Below, in pieces: positions 37,779-52,302 of a DNA stretch of 64,000 nucleotides (the first letter of the stretch is position 1; each line of letters starts with the position of its first letter). The position numbers were made by a program, and so were the translations under genes. Under the pieces are notes generated by a model. It was not told where the DNA came from. It was given only the letters and a program-made list of their open reading frames with translations, and did no database searches. Source of the DNA: Xenorhabdus ishibashii (GTDB lineage: Bacteria; Pseudomonadota; Gammaproteobacteria; Enterobacterales; Enterobacteriaceae); contig NZ_NJAK01000001.1 of NCBI RefSeq assembly GCF_002632755.1, positions 1,054,001-1,118,000 of the forward strand, written 5' to 3'.

Positions 37779-39086
37779 TTAGAATTGCTGTTCTTCTGTC
37801 GATCCGGTTAATGCAGTAACAGAAGAACTCTCTCCCTGAATAATCGTGGTCACTTTATCAAAATATCCCGTTCCCACTTCCTGCTGATGTGAGGAGAATG
37901 TATAACCACGCTCAAGGGCAGCAAACTCTTGTTCCTGAACTTTTTCAACATAGTGTTTCATTCCTTCACCACGGGCATAATCGTAGGCTAAATCAAACAT
38001 GTTGAACCACATGCTATGTATACCCGCTAGTGTAATGAACTGGAATTTATATCCCATATCAGATAACTGATCCTGGAAACTGGCGATCGTTTTATCATCC
38101 AGATTCTTTTTCCAGTTGAAAGAAGGTGAACAGTTATAGGCCAACAACTTGCCAGGATATTTATTATGGATGGCCTCAGCAAAACAACGAGCCGCTTCAA
38201 TATCTGGCGTAGAGGTTTCGCACCAGACAACATCGGCGTAAGGAGCATAAGCCAATCCACGGCTAATCGCTTGTTCAATGCCGGCACGTGTACAATAGAA
38301 ACCTTCACCGGTTCGTTTACCAGTAATGAAGGCTTTGTCATAAGGATCGCAATCTGAAGTTAGTAAATCCGCTGCATCTGCATCAGTACGCGCAATTAAC
38401 AAGGTGGGTACACCGGATACATCCGCCGCCAACCGTGCAGCTATCAGCTTCTGAATAGCCTCTTGCGTCGGAACCAAGACTTTGCCACCCATGTGTCCAC
38501 ATTTTTTTACTGCTGCCAACTGGTCTTCAAAATGCACTGCGGCAGCACCAGCCTCGATCATCGCTTTCATCAGTTCAAATGCGTTGAGTACACCACCAAA
38601 TCCGGCTTCCGCATCCGCGACAATCGGCAGGAAATAATCAATATATTCCTGACTGTCTGGATCGATACCATTTGACCATTGGATTTGATCTGCCCGACGG
38701 AAGCTATTATTGATACGCTTGATGACATTAGGAACAGAATCAACGGGGTACAATGACTGATCAGGATACATACTGGCTGCGGTATTTGCATCTGCCGCCA
38801 CTTGCCAGCCGGAAAGATAAACCGCCTCAATACCTGCTTTTGCTTGCTGAAGTGCCTGACCGCCAGTCAGTGCTCCAAGCGCGTTCACATAGCCTTTTTT
38901 CGAGTTGCTATTCAGCAACTTCCATAACTTTTTCGCCCCTATCTGCGCCAAAGTATATTCAGGGTTGATAGAGCCACGCAATTTAACGACATCTTCAGCA
39001 CTATATGGACGAGTGATACCTTTCCAACGCGGTTGTTGCCACTCTTGTTCCAGTTGAGCGATTTGTTGTTTCCGGGAGATGGTCAT
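37779..39086 (-). CDS. aceA: Isocitrate lyase AceA
   Basis: AceA splits isocitrate into succinate and glyoxylate. The 435-residue enzyme has the active-site loop [11 protein letters not shown] with the catalytic Cys, the metal-binding [17 protein letters not shown] and the C-terminal [10 protein letters not shown]. Length matches E. coli (434). Second gene of aceBAK, 57 bp after aceB. Confidence 0.98.
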   Translation of the reverse strand: MTISRKQQIAQLEQEWQQPRWKGITRPYSAEDVVKLRGSINPEYTLAQIGAKKLWKLLNSNSKKGYVNALGALTGGQALQQAKAGIEAVYLSGWQVAADANTAASMYPDQSLYPVDSVPNVIKRINNSFRRADQIQWSNGIDPDSQEYIDYFLPIVADAEAGFGGVLNAFELMKAMIEAGAAAVHFEDQLAAVKKCGHMGGKVLVPTQEAIQKLIAARLAADVSGVPTLLIARTDADAADLLTSDCDPYDKAFITGKRTGEGFYCTRAGIEQAISRGLAYAPYADVVWCETSTPDIEAARCFAEAIHNKYPGKLLAYNCSPSFNWKKNLDDKTIASFQDQLSDMGYKFQFITLAGIHSMWFNMFDLAYDYARGEGMKHYVEKVQEQEFAALERGYTFSSHQQEVGTGYFDKVTTIIQGESSSVTALTGSTEEQQF

Positions 39087-39143
39087 GATGTTCTACTTCC
39101 TATACTTAATTAATCGGATATGTTTGCCATTATTGTCTTTAAG

Positions 39144-40739
39144 TTAGTCTAATAACTGATAACCAGGTAATGTCAGGAAATCAATTAAGTTGTCCTGAGT
39201 GGTAATTCTTTCCATCAAATCAGAAGCTTCTGTAAATCGCCCTTGATTAAAGCGCTGCTCCCCGACTTCCTGTCTAATAACAGCTAATTCTTCTTTCAAC
39301 ATTTCTCTGAACAGTTCTTTTGTCACTTTTTTACCATTAGAGAGTGATTTTTCATGGCGAATCCATTGCCAAATAGAAGTTCGGGAGATTTCTGCCGTAG
39401 CAGCATCTTCCATCAAACCGTAAATCGGCACACATCCATTCCCCGAAATCCAGGCCTCTATGTACTGAACTGCAACACGAATATTTGCGCGCATTCCCTC
39501 TTCCGTTCTTTCTCCCAAACAAGGAGCAAGCAATTGTTCAGCCGTAATCGCATCATCTTCTTCGCGCAAAACGGTTAATTGGTTTTGATGCTCTCCCAAT
39601 TTTGCGTCAAATATCTCCATGACAATATCCGCAAGCCCTGGATGCGCAACCCATGTACCATCATGGCCGTTATCAGCTTCTAACTCTTTATCTGCTCTGA
39701 CTTTGTCCAAAACTTGCTGATTTTGCACCGGATCTTTACTCGGAATAAATGCCGACATTCCTCCCATTGCAAACGCACCGCGTTTATGACAAGTTTTAAT
39801 CAGCAAGCGAGAATAGGCGCTTAAGAAAGGTTGTGTCATCGTAACGGATTGACGATCCGGCAAAACGCGGTCAGCATGATTTTTCAGTGTCTTGATATAA
39901 CTGAAAATATAATCCCAGCGCCCACAATTTAAGCCAACAATGTGATGACGTAAGTGATAGAGAATTTCATCCATCTGGAATACGGCTGGTAATGTTTCAA
40001 TCAAAACCGTTGCTTTAATCGTACCTATTGGCAAATTGAAACGTGATTCTGCAAAACTGAAAACATCACTCCACCATTGTGCTTCATGGTAGCTTTGTAT
40101 TTTGGGTAGGTAAAAATAAGGGCCACTACCTTTTTGCAGTAACTTCTTATGATTCAAGTAGAAATAGAGAGCAAAATCAAACAATCCGCCAGAAATCGGT
40201 TCATTATTATAGAGAATGTGTTTTTCCGGCAAGTGCAAACCTCTAACCCGAGCAATCAATACTGCTGGGTCAGCTTTCAATTCATAACGCTTACCCTGCT
40301 CATTGGTATATGAGATCGTATTATTGACAGCATCCCGTAAGTTAATTTGCCCATTGATGACCTTATCCCATTCAGGCGCTAATGAATCCTCAAAATCTGC
40401 CATAAATACTTTCACATTTGCATTTAAGGCATTGATAACCATCTTCCGTTCTACAGGTCCCGTTATTTCAACCCGACGATCTTTTAGATCATTTGGTATT
40501 CCCTGAATTTTCCAATCTCCATTTCTAATGGAATCTGTTTCCGAAATAAAATTTGGTAATAAGCCGTTATCTATTTTTTCCTGCCAATGTACACGTTCAT
40601 CCAATAACTTTGTACGTCTGTCAGAAAATTCGATAATCAAATCCTCTAAAAATCGAATAGATTCAGGTGGTAACACCTGATTCTCGGCTTTTCCAAAAGG
40701 TTTAATAAAAGTTAATTTTGTTGTTAATACCTGCTGCAT
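39144..40739 (-). CDS. aceB: Malate synthase A
   Basis: AceB condenses glyoxylate with acetyl-CoA to malate. The 531-residue protein (E. coli 533) has VFMADFEDSLAP, ARVRGLHLPEKH (catalytic Arg region), ATVLIETLPAVFQMDEILYHL in part, GLNCGRWDYIFS and the late NGCVPIYGLMEDAATAE with catalytic Asp. The ATG at 40739, with GGGGAG at 3 nt, was preferred to a GTG six codons earlier. First gene of aceBAK. Confidence 0.97.
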   Translation of the reverse strand: MQQVLTTKLTFIKPFGKAENQVLPPESIRFLEDLIIEFSDRRTKLLDERVHWQEKIDNGLLPNFISETDSIRNGDWKIQGIPNDLKDRRVEITGPVERKMVINALNANVKVFMADFEDSLAPEWDKVINGQINLRDAVNNTISYTNEQGKRYELKADPAVLIARVRGLHLPEKHILYNNEPISGGLFDFALYFYLNHKKLLQKGSGPYFYLPKIQSYHEAQWWSDVFSFAESRFNLPIGTIKATVLIETLPAVFQMDEILYHLRHHIVGLNCGRWDYIFSYIKTLKNHADRVLPDRQSVTMTQPFLSAYSRLLIKTCHKRGAFAMGGMSAFIPSKDPVQNQQVLDKVRADKELEADNGHDGTWVAHPGLADIVMEIFDAKLGEHQNQLTVLREEDDAITAEQLLAPCLGERTEEGMRANIRVAVQYIEAWISGNGCVPIYGLMEDAATAEISRTSIWQWIRHEKSLSNGKKVTKELFREMLKEELAVIRQEVGEQRFNQGRFTEASDLMERITTQDNLIDFLTLPGYQLLD

Positions 40740-40778
40740 AATCTCCCCACTTCTCACTTTTAAATATTCATCTGCTTA

Positions 40779-40828
40779 AGAGTAATCAATTAAAAAAATA
40801 AATCAAAAACAGTTTCCATTATTTTCAA
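40779..40828 (-). promoter_or_regulatory. aceBAK promoter with possible IclR site
   Basis: TTGATT (40801-40806) and TACTCT (40779-40784) are spaced by 16 bp on the minus strand; the surrounding sequence parallels the E. coli aceB promoter as I remember it. Directly upstream, GAAAATAATGGAAAC (40812-40826) resembles an IclR target. The fit is approximate. Confidence 0.45.
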
Positions 40829-40989
40829 TAACGAAAATTAATTTTTTTAAATCAATAAGTTAATTAAGATTAAAGACAAAGCAATCAGGGAAGTAAATTC
40901 CAAAAAATTGGATGCGTCAATGTTAAGTTTTTGTTATGCATGAAAAATAACGAATGGCTATTGAACGACAACAACAGAAGGAAAATTAA

Positions 40990-41030
40990 TAAAATGAGAA
41001 GTGACTCGCTTCAGTAGCTTCTCATTTTTA
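40990..41030 (-). terminator. metA terminator
   Basis: A 10-bp stem AAATGAGAAG/CTTCTCATTT (40992-41001 with 41018-41027) follows metA by about 20 nt, with TTATTAATTTT after it on the minus strand. Confidence 0.75.
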
Positions 41031-41049
41031 TCTAAAACTTAAATTAGAC

Positions 41050-41979
41050 TTAATCTAAGGTGGGGTTCATAAAAGCGAGATCATACGGCGTAATTTGGTA
41101 CACATAATAATTCAACCAATTTGAAAACAGTAAATGACCATGACTACGCCAAGACGCAACAGGTTTATTCGCAGGATCGTTATTTGGAAAGTAATTGACA
41201 GGCAATTCTGGCTCCAGATCAGCAGCACGATCACGCCAATATTCCGCGGCTAATGTACCTGCATCATATTCAGGGTGCCCTGTCACAAATACTAATCTTT
41301 TGTCTTTGCTGGCAAATAAATAAGCCCCAGCCTCTTCTGAAGAGGCTAAAATATCTAAATCCGTATGTTCACGAATTAGCGATTCAGGAAAATCAGCAAA
41401 ACGTGAGTGAGGAGCAAAAAATGTTTCGTCAAATCCACGGGTTAATAATGCTAAAGGATCTAAAGTTGAATGGAGATAAACACCAGATAGTTTAGTTTTT
41501 CGTGTATATTTAGGCAGGTGATAAAGTACTTTTAACGCAGCCTGAACCGCCCAACAGACAAAAAGTGTCGATGTAACATGTTCTTTTGCCCAAGTCACTA
41601 CTTTTTCAACTTCACTCCAATAGATCACATCCTCAAATTCAACGAGTCCTAAAGGGGCGCCCGTGACAATCAATCCATCGAAATTTTGATCTTTTATTGA
41701 ATCAAAATCACAATAAAAGGTATCTAAATGTTCAGCAGGAGTATTTTTACATTGACGACTATCGATACGTAGCAATTGAATGTCGATTTGAAGCGGTGTG
41801 TTAGATAATAGTCGAATAAACTGATTTTCAGTTTCTATCTTCTTTGGCATTAGGTTAAGTAGCAATACCTTCAGTGGACGAATATTCTGAATACTGGCAC
41901 GCGTTGATGTCATAACAAAGATGTTTTCATTGCGAAGAGTATTTACCGCAGGTAATTCATCTGGTACACGAATTGGCAT
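41050..41979 (-). CDS. metA: Homoserine O-succinyltransferase MetA
   Basis: MetA activates homoserine with succinyl-CoA, the first step specific to methionine. The 309-residue protein (same as E. coli) has the nucleophile Cys in [11 protein letters not shown], the His-Glu pair in VTGHPEYD and the lysine/glycine-rich oxyanion region. A MetJ operator lies upstream. It is positioned between the rRNA operon and aceBAK, as beside rrnE in E. coli. Confidence 0.98.
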   Translation of the reverse strand: MPIRVPDELPAVNTLRNENIFVMTSTRASIQNIRPLKVLLLNLMPKKIETENQFIRLLSNTPLQIDIQLLRIDSRQCKNTPAEHLDTFYCDFDSIKDQNFDGLIVTGAPLGLVEFEDVIYWSEVEKVVTWAKEHVTSTLFVCWAVQAALKVLYHLPKYTRKTKLSGVYLHSTLDPLALLTRGFDETFFAPHSRFADFPESLIREHTDLDILASSEEAGAYLFASKDKRLVFVTGHPEYDAGTLAAEYWRDRAADLEPELPVNYFPNNDPANKPVASWRSHGHLLFSNWLNYYVYQITPYDLAFMNPTLD

Positions 41980-41996
41980 TGCTCGAAACCTCGACT

Positions 41997-42030
41997 ATTA
42001 TAATTTATACATTTAGACTTCTAGATAGCC
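41997..42030 (-). promoter_or_regulatory. metA promoter with MetJ operator
   Basis: A perfect TATAAT (41997-42002, minus strand) lies 18 bp before the ATG. Thirteen bp upstream are two adjacent 8-mers related to AGACGTCT: AGACTTCT (7/8) at 42015-42022 and a weaker AGATAGCC at 42023-42030, overlapping the -35 area, where a repressor would block RNA polymerase. Confidence 0.65.
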
Positions 42031-42184
42031 AAATTTAACCAAAATGGAAGGTAAATGTCGAGTTATTGTACTCAAATTGAAATTATTTCATTTTGTTATA
42101 TAGAAAATGGTAATCAGAATAAGGAAGAAAAAATCAGGAACAGGCTGGAGTTGACATGATATGGCGGGTGCTGCAAACGCAAAA

Positions 42185-42208
42185 AAGCCATCCGGTGACG
42201 GATGGCTT
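42185..42208 (-). terminator. rRNA operon terminator
   Basis: AAGCCATCC/GGATGGCTT with a 6-nt loop, followed on the minus strand by TTTT, 15 nt after 5S rRNA. Confidence 0.93.
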
Positions 42209-42222
42209 CTCTGACTGATTGA

Positions 42223-42342
42223 ATGTCTGGCAGTTCCCTACTCTCGCATGGGGAGACCCCACACTACCATCGGCGCTACGGCGTTTCACTGCTGAGTTCG
42301 GCATGGGGTCAGGTGGGACCACCGCGCTCTTGCCGCCAGACA
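42223..42342 (-). rRNA. rrf: 5S ribosomal RNA
   Basis: The 120-nt minus-strand sequence begins TGTCTGGCGGCAAGAGCGCG and ends CTGCCAGACAT, closely matching enterobacterial 5S including CCGAACTCAG and the complementary ends. Confidence 0.97.
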
Positions 42343-42422
42343 AATCCTGTTTTCAATCCCGAACAAGCTGTTTTTTCTCTGAAACTGTCTTCTCTCATGC
42401 CCAAAACACCTTCGGTGTTGTC

Positions 42423-45330
<2,908 letters not shown>

Positions 45331-45429
45331 TCACAACCCGAAGGTGTCTTCGGACTGGAGTTTTTGAGAGACTCATCAATGTTATCGTTCAACAACATCG
45401 ATTGTTTCAAATTTTCAGCTTGTTCCAGA

Positions 45430-45442
45430 TTGTTAAAGAGCA
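45430..45442 (-). promoter_or_regulatory. Spacer boxA antitermination signal
   Basis: TGCTCTTTAACAA occurs on the minus strand between tRNA-Ala and 23S, identical to the enterobacterial boxA. Confidence 0.85.
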
Positions 45443-45505
45443 AATATTCCATAACACACTGTTTTTAATGTGTTCTGAAATACTTTTTGTTATTTAAGAA
45501 GAGGA

Positions 45506-45581
45506 TGGTGGAGCTAAGCGGGATCGAACCGCTGACCTCCTGCGTGCAAGGCAGGCGCTCTCCCAGCTGAGCTATAGCCCC
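45506..45581 (-). tRNA. tRNA-Ala (UGC)
   Basis: 76 nt ending in encoded CCA. Acceptor GGGGCTA, anticodon loop CTTGCAC with anticodon TGC, T-loop GTTCGATCC. It lies between tRNA-Ile and 23S. Confidence 0.98.
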
Positions 45582-45602
45582 ATCGAATCGGACAAAAAAA
45601 GT

Positions 45603-45679
<77 letters not shown>

Positions 45680-45745
45680 ATACCGAGCCCGTCTCTTCTT
45701 CTATCAGACAATCTGTGTGAACACTCACATTTCACCATCGTTGGT

Positions 45746-47288
<1,543 letters not shown>

Positions 47289-47424
47289 AAAGTTTGATGC
47301 TCAAAGAATCTTACTGTTAGTTCGTAATGAATTAACTGTCAGTCACTCTTCAAGACTTTAATCTTTTTTTGCCTTTCGGCTGAGATAGCGTCTTGCGAGC
47401 GCCCACACAGATTGTCTGATTAAT

Positions 47425-47437
47425 TTGTTAAAGAGCG
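47425..47437 (-). promoter_or_regulatory. Leader boxA of the rRNA operon
   Basis: CGCTCTTTAACAA on the minus strand, followed by the conserved leader ATCAGACAATCTGTGTGGGC about 140 nt before 16S. Confidence 0.85.
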
Positions 47438-47476
47438 TTGGCAACCGGCTGTTTCTGCCGGGTTGCGAGGCTGCGT

Positions 47477-47504
47477 ATCTTACGCTTTCCTCTTACCGTG
47501 TCAA
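47477..47504 (-). promoter_or_regulatory. rRNA promoter P2
   Basis: TTGACA (47499-47504) and TAAGAT (47477-47482) with 16-bp spacing on the minus strand. Confidence 0.8.
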
Positions 47505-47575
47505 GCCTTATTTTTTCGGGCTTTTCACGTTGTCATCTCAACAGGTTTGTGTGTTTGTCGGGACAACGGATGCGC

Positions 47576-47603
47576 ATTATAGGGAGCCTTCTAATTTAGG
47601 CAA
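47576..47603 (-). promoter_or_regulatory. rRNA promoter P1
   Basis: TTGCCT (47598-47603) and TATAAT (47576-47581), 16-bp spacing, with an A/T-rich UP element upstream (about 47605-47630). The start region is GC-rich as in stringently controlled promoters. Confidence 0.85.
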
Positions 47604-47652
47604 GTCTTTTTTGTGATTTTTTATTTAACCGCTCACAATTTAATCCAAAAGG

Positions 47653-48219
47653 TTATTTTTGCCTATTTTTTATTGCATTTGGCACGTCTGACAAGCTATT
47701 AACCACCAAATCCGCAGCTTGTTCCGCTTCTTCTGTTATCGGTTTTCCTGTACGAACGAGAACCTTGGTTCCAACTTTCGCAGCTTTAGCTGCCAACATA
47801 TCTTCTATTTTGTCTCCTACCATATAAGAAGAGGACATATCGATATGTAATGCATTCTGTGCATCTAACAACATACCTGGTTGTGGCTTACGACAGTCAC
47901 AGCTTTTCTTATATTCTTCACCCTCTGCTTCAGGATGATGCGGACAATAATAGATGCCATCAAGATCAACACCTCTATCCGCCAATGACCAATCCATCCA
48001 TTCTGTTAATTGCATAAATTGATCTTCAGTAAAAATCTTGCGTGCAATGCCTGACTGGTTGGTAACTAAGACCAGTGCGTAGCCCATTTTTTTCAATTCA
48101 AGCATGGCTTCAATAGCACCATCAATAAATTGAAAATTATCTATCTCATGTACATAGCCATGATCAATGTTAATCGTGCCGTCACGATCTAAAAATACGG
48201 CGGGAATACCTTGAGTCAC
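47653..48219 (-). CDS. gmhB: D-glycero-beta-D-manno-heptose 1,7-bisphosphate 7-phosphatase (GTG start)
   Basis: GmhB removes the 7-phosphate during ADP-heptose synthesis for the LPS core. The 188-residue HAD phosphatase has FLDRDGTIN (catalytic Asp pair), VTNQSGIAR, the zinc-binding CPHHP ... CDCRKPQPG and MVGDKIEDM. The GTG at 48219 with GGAG at 7 nt gives [14 protein letters not shown], aligned with E. coli MAKSVPAIFLDRDG; an upstream TTG lacks support. It is followed by the rRNA operon in the same direction and diverges from metN. Confidence 0.96.
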   Translation of the reverse strand: MTQGIPAVFLDRDGTINIDHGYVHEIDNFQFIDGAIEAMLELKKMGYALVLVTNQSGIARKIFTEDQFMQLTEWMDWSLADRGVDLDGIYYCPHHPEAEGEEYKKSCDCRKPQPGMLLDAQNALHIDMSSSYMVGDKIEDMLAAKAAKVGTKVLVRTGKPITEEAEQAADLVVNSLSDVPNAIKNRQK

Positions 48220-48302
48220 CTGATTACTCCAAGAATGTACCAAGTGGGCAGTATCGCATGATTTATTACTGATTGAGAATGCAGCATTTAATTTATTTCC
48301 AG

Positions 48303-48331
48303 TTGACTTAGACGTCTAGACGCCTTAACAT
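48303..48331 (+). promoter_or_regulatory. metNIQ promoter with MetJ operator in the spacer
   Basis: TTGACT (48303-48308) and TAACAT (48326-48331) are 17 bp apart; the spacer is filled by two Met boxes, AGACGTCT (8/8, 48310-48317) and AGACGCCT (7/8, 48318-48325). Repression by MetJ with S-adenosylmethionine is the known mechanism. Confidence 0.85.
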
Positions 48332-48398
48332 CCACTTTAATTCATGACTTGTTGAAATGTTCTCAAGTCATTCATCTTTACATCTAATAAGAAAAAAA

Positions 48399-49430
48399 AT
48401 GATAAGACTGACTCAGATAAATAAGATATTTCAACAAGGAACGCGCACGATAAAAGCGCTTTCAGATATCAATCTACATGTCCCACAAGGACAAATATAT
48501 GGTGTTATTGGTTCTTCCGGTGCAGGCAAAAGTACCTTAATTCGCTGTGTGAATATGCTTGAACGGCCGACTTCTGGTCAGGTATTAGTGGCAGGGCAGG
48601 ATCTCACTTCTCTTTCAGAACGTGAACTAACGCATGCACGTCGTCATATTGGTATGATTTTTCAGCACTTTAATTTATTATCATCCAGAACCGTGTTTGA
48701 CAACGTCGCGTTACCTTTGGAACTTAATAACACGCCAAAAGCTGAAATAAAGGCCAAGGTTAACGAATTACTAAAATTAGTTGGACTTGCTGAAAAGCAT
48801 GACGCTTATCCGGCCAATTTATCTGGAGGTCAAAAGCAGCGTGTTGCTATTGCACGGGCTCTGGCAAATTCTCCCAAAGTACTTTTGTGTGACGAAGCCA
48901 CCAGCGCTCTGGATCCAGCAACAACTCGCTCTATTCTGGAATTATTAAAAGACATTAACCGTCGACTGGGTTTGACCATTCTGCTCATTACCCATGAAAT
49001 GGATGTCGTGAAGCGTATCTGTGATCAAGTTGCCGTCATCAGTGGTGGTCAATTGATCGAACAAGATGTTGTGAGCGAAATATTTTCGCATCCTAAGACA
49101 CCGGTTGCGCAAGAATTTATCAAATCTACGTTGCATTTGGATATTCCTGAAGATTACTTACAGAAGTTGCAACCGGAATCTGCCCCTGATCGCAGTCCAT
49201 TATTGAAGCTGGAGTTCACAGGTAAATCAGTTGATGCACCTGTAATCTCGATAGCCGTTCGCCGCTTTAATATCGACATCAGTATATTAAGTTCCCAAAT
49301 TGACTACGCCGGTGGTGTTAAGTTTGGGGTTATGCTGGCTGAATTAGATGGGGAAAGCGATAGCATCAAATCAACAATTGCATTTTTAGAAGAGCATCAT
49401 GTGAAAGTAGAGGTTCTCGGTTATGTCTGA
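48399..49430 (+). CDS. metN: Methionine ABC transporter ATP-binding protein MetN
   Basis: MetN energises methionine import. The 343-residue protein (same as E. coli) has Walker [10 protein letters not shown], the signature LSGGQKQR, Walker [13 protein letters not shown], and a C-terminal NIL domain (about 265-343) that binds methionine and inhibits transport. The ATG at 48399 was chosen by length and alignment; upstream bases are A-rich with only a weak ribosome-binding site. An upstream in-frame ATG at 48357 would add 14 unlike residues. It overlaps metI by 8 nt. Confidence 0.98.
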   Translation: MIRLTQINKIFQQGTRTIKALSDINLHVPQGQIYGVIGSSGAGKSTLIRCVNMLERPTSGQVLVAGQDLTSLSERELTHARRHIGMIFQHFNLLSSRTVFDNVALPLELNNTPKAEIKAKVNELLKLVGLAEKHDAYPANLSGGQKQRVAIARALANSPKVLLCDEATSALDPATTRSILELLKDINRRLGLTILLITHEMDVVKRICDQVAVISGGQLIEQDVVSEIFSHPKTPVAQEFIKSTLHLDIPEDYLQKLQPESAPDRSPLLKLEFTGKSVDAPVISIAVRRFNIDISILSSQIDYAGGVKFGVMLAELDGESDSIKSTIAFLEEHHVKVEVLGYV

Positions 49431-50076
49431 AGGAATGATTTTATTATTGGCTAAAGGAGTCTGGGAAACCCTCGTTATGACTTTCGTCTCTGGTTTCTTT
49501 GGCTTTGTTATTGGTTTGCCTGCGGGTGTGCTTCTATATTTTACTCGCCCTGGTCAAGTAGTTGAAAATATTACACTTTATCGTATACTTTCTGCATTGG
49601 TAAATATCACGCGTTCAATACCTTTTATTATTTTATTGGTATGGATGATCCCATTTACCCGTCTGATTGTAGGAACATCAATCGGTTTGCAGGCAGCAAT
49701 TGTTCCTCTGACCGTAGGGGCGGCTCCGTTTATTGCCCGCATGGTAGAAAATGCATTATTGGAAATTCCGACTGGTTTAATTGAAGCCGCACGTGCAATG
49801 GGAGCAACACCGTTTCAGATTGTCAAAAAGATCTTATTGCCAGAGGCATTGCCTAGTTTGATTAATGCCGCAACCATCACTTTAATTACATTGGTTGGCT
49901 ATTCTGCAATGGGTGGAGCTGTTGGTGCCGGTGGCCTCGGCCAAATTGGCTATCAATATGGCTATATTGGCTACGATGCGACAGTGATGAATACCGTATT
50001 AGCATTATTGGTTGTTTTAGTGTTCTTGATTCAGTTCAGCGGTGATCGTTTAGTGAAAGCCGTTAATCGTAAATAA
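49423..50076 (+). CDS. metI: Methionine ABC transporter permease MetI
   Basis: The 217-residue inner-membrane permease has five hydrophobic helices and the ABC-coupling EAA loop ([25 protein letters not shown] in part). [23 protein letters not shown] near the end is highly conserved. Same length as E. coli MetI. Start overlaps metN, indicating coupling. Confidence 0.98.
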   Translation: MSEGMILLLAKGVWETLVMTFVSGFFGFVIGLPAGVLLYFTRPGQVVENITLYRILSALVNITRSIPFIILLVWMIPFTRLIVGTSIGLQAAIVPLTVGAAPFIARMVENALLEIPTGLIEAARAMGATPFQIVKKILLPEALPSLINAATITLITLVGYSAMGGAVGAGGLGQIGYQYGYIGYDATVMNTVLALLVVLVFLIQFSGDRLVKAVNRK

Positions 50077-50099
50077 ATTATTTCAACAAGGTGACAAGG

Positions 50100-50170
50100 C
50101 TTATACCTACACCCAACAAATTTCAAGCTTCAGTCTGCAAATCAACAACTTGAAAAATGAAGGGAATAAG
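50100..50170. repeat. Palindromic intergenic repeat between metI and metQ
   Basis: About 71 bp with imperfect terminal repeats (CTTATACC / GGGAATAAG) and inner arms TTTCAAG / CTTGAAA. The AATTTCAAG ... ACTTGAAAAATGA pattern is one I associate with short non-coding palindromic repeats common in Photorhabdus and Xenorhabdus intergenic DNA. Only this copy was noticed in the window. Confidence 0.5.
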
Positions 50171-50242
50171 AGCCTCATTATTAGTAGTACGCAGTAACTT
50201 GATAAGACAGGTTATAAATCAGTATTCAATAGGGGTGAAAAT

Positions 50243-51058
50243 ATGTCAGTAAAATTGAAATCCATTGCTACAATCAGCGCATTATTAGGTACATTGATTC
50301 TTGCTGGTTGCGGACAGGAACAACGCGATCCAAACCATATCAAAGTTGGTGTTATTGCAGGACCTGAACTTAAAGTTGCTGAAGTTGCTAAACAAGTGGC
50401 TAAAGATAAATATGGCCTTGATGTTGAGCTGACAACATTCAATGATTACGTTCTGCCAAATGAATCATTGAGTAAGGGTGATATCGATGTGAATGTCTTC
50501 CAGCATAAGCCTTTTTTAGATCAACAAGTGAAAGAACGTAACTACAAATTGGCAATTGTTGGTAACTCTTTCATTTTCCCAATGGCAGCCTACTCCAAAA
50601 AAATTAAGTCACTGGATGAATTGCAAGATGGTTCTCAAATTGCCATCCCCAACGATCCGACTAACCAAGGCCGCGCTCTACTGTTATTACAAAAACAAGG
50701 TCTTCTCACTCTGAAAGAGGGTGTTGGTCTGCTGCCAACGATTTTGGATATTACCGGCAATCCTAAGAACTTAGATATCGTACAGTTGGAAGGACCACAA
50801 TTGCCACGTTCACTGGATGACCAAAAGATTGTTTTCGCGATTATCAATAACACTTATGCGGGACAGATTGGTTTAACACCAGAGCAAGATGGGATCTTTG
50901 TTGAAGATAAAAATTCACCTTACGTCAATATTATTGTCAGCCGCGAAGATAATAAGGACGCAGAAAATGTACGAAAATTTGTGCAAGCGTACCAATCTCC
51001 AGAAGTAGCAAAAGAAGCCGATGAAGTCTTCAAAGGTGGTGCAGTAAAAGGCTGGTAA
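50243..51058 (+). CDS. metQ: Methionine-binding lipoprotein MetQ
   Basis: The 271-residue periplasmic substrate-binding lipoprotein delivers methionine to MetNI. A signal peptide ends in the lipobox LILAGC (Cys23). NlpA-family motifs follow: KVGVIAGPE, FQHKPFLDQQ, IPNDPTNQGRAL and NNTYAGQIGL. A 166-bp gap with the palindromic repeat separates it from metI, unlike the tight metN-metI overlap; a terminator follows. Confidence 0.98.
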   Translation: MSVKLKSIATISALLGTLILAGCGQEQRDPNHIKVGVIAGPELKVAEVAKQVAKDKYGLDVELTTFNDYVLPNESLSKGDIDVNVFQHKPFLDQQVKERNYKLAIVGNSFIFPMAAYSKKIKSLDELQDGSQIAIPNDPTNQGRALLLLQKQGLLTLKEGVGLLPTILDITGNPKNLDIVQLEGPQLPRSLDDQKIVFAIINNTYAGQIGLTPEQDGIFVEDKNSPYVNIIVSREDNKDAENVRKFVQAYQSPEVAKEADEVFKGGAVKGW

Positions 51059-51093
51059 TCTTTCCTATTCAGTCGTTCAAGATTAAAATCATT

Positions 51094-51121
51094 GGGTGGA
51101 TACTTTTATCCACCCATTTTT
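51094..51121 (+). terminator. metNIQ terminator
   Basis: Perfect 9-bp stem GGGTGGATA/TATCCACCC, 4-nt loop, followed by ATTTTTATT, 35 nt after metQ. Confidence 0.92.
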
Positions 51122-51160
51122 ATTCTCACTGACGCTATTACAATACAAGGATTCAACTCA

Positions 51161-51556
51161 ATGCGTGTGTTACCTATCTGTTTCATAGCGCTCTTTATAA
51201 CTGGGTGTACTTCATTGCCAACCCAGTCCAATAAATCTGGTATATCGGAACCGGAGTTGAAACATCAGTCCATCAAGAAAAATAAGATGCCCTCTTATGT
51301 CCGTCTATATACTAAGCCAGATGAACTTTTAGGTTTACCATTTAAAGAGTTAGGTATTGTAGCCGGAGAATCCTGCCGTAATACGCTGCAAGACTCTCCC
51401 GCCAGTATCGCCACTGCACGGCAAAATATGCTGACAAAAGCATCTTATCTAAACGCAAACGCGGTCTTACTTCATCAATGTGCGATTTTACCTGGCCAAG
51501 GCTGCTACCAAATTGCCATTTGCGAAGGAACTGCATTACTAACAACCAATAAATAA
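51161..51556 (+). CDS. rcsF: Rcs stress sensor lipoprotein RcsF
   Basis: RcsF is the outer-membrane lipoprotein that signals envelope damage to the Rcs phosphorelay. The ATG at 51161 starts MRVLPICFIALFITGC with a lipobox (Cys16); an upstream frame extension lacks similarity. A disordered basic linker leads to the folded domain with four Cys in SCRNT, HQCAI, GCYQIAIC, matching the two disulphides of RcsF. 131 residues versus 134 in E. coli. Followed by trmO. Confidence 0.95.
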   Translation: MRVLPICFIALFITGCTSLPTQSNKSGISEPELKHQSIKKNKMPSYVRLYTKPDELLGLPFKELGIVAGESCRNTLQDSPASIATARQNMLTKASYLNANAVLLHQCAILPGQGCYQIAICEGTALLTTNK

Positions 51557-51586
51557 CTGTGTCTAAATTATTATAAAAAAGTGCTC

Positions 51587-52294
51587 ATGGCAGATTTTCA
51601 TTTTACGCAAATAGGAACCATTCATTCTCCCTATAAAGAGAAATTTGCCATTCCCCGTCAACCGGGTTTGGTTGAAGATGGTACAGGGCAGCTAGAATTA
51701 CTTGCGCCTTACAATCAGGTTGATGCAGTACGCGGGCTGAAGCAATTCAGTCATCTATGGATTATTTTTGTGTTCCATCAAACCATGGATAGTGGCTGGA
51801 ATCCATTGGTGCGCCCACCCCGTTTGGGAGGAAACGCCAAAATGGGGGTTTTTGCCACCCGTTCAACCTTCCGCCCCAACCCAATCGGCATGTCATTGGT
51901 GGAATTGAGAGATATTCAATGCGAGAACAACCGCGTCATTTTGGAACTTGGTAGCCTGGATTTGGTGGATGGTACACCGGTTATCGACATCAAGCCCTAC
52001 CTGCCTTTTGCCGAATCACGTCCAGAAGCCAAGGCTGGTTTCGCCCAGACAGCTCCCGCAGCAGACATGGCAGTTAACTTCTCACCAGAAGCAGAATACC
52101 AACTTTTATCCCACAAAACCCATTACCCTCATTTGAGACGCTTTATCAGCCAAGTATTGGCTCAAGATCCTCGTCCTGCCTACCGTAAAAAAGCGCAGGA
52201 AGACCGTATATACGCCGCTCATCTCTTGGATTTTAACGTCCGCTGGCGAGTTTTTAATGCCATAACAGAAGTGGTTTCTATTGAACACCATTAA
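51587..52294 (+). CDS. trmO: tRNA m6t6A37 methyltransferase TrmO
   Basis: TrmO (YaeB/TsaA) methylates t6A37 of tRNA-Thr using AdoMet. The 235-residue protein (same as E. coli) has the UPF0066 blocks SPYKEKFAIPRQPGL, LWIIFVFH, RPPRLGGN, GVFATRSTFRPNPIG and DIKPYLP, and the C-terminal DPRPAYRK. The ATG at 51587 was preferred to a GTG two codons upstream. Between rcsF and proS as in E. coli. Confidence 0.97.
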   Translation: MADFHFTQIGTIHSPYKEKFAIPRQPGLVEDGTGQLELLAPYNQVDAVRGLKQFSHLWIIFVFHQTMDSGWNPLVRPPRLGGNAKMGVFATRSTFRPNPIGMSLVELRDIQCENNRVILELGSLDLVDGTPVIDIKPYLPFAESRPEAKAGFAQTAPAADMAVNFSPEAEYQLLSHKTHYPHLRRFISQVLAQDPRPAYRKKAQEDRIYAAHLLDFNVRWRVFNAITEVVSIEHH

Positions 52295-52302
52295 AACTCC
52301 TT

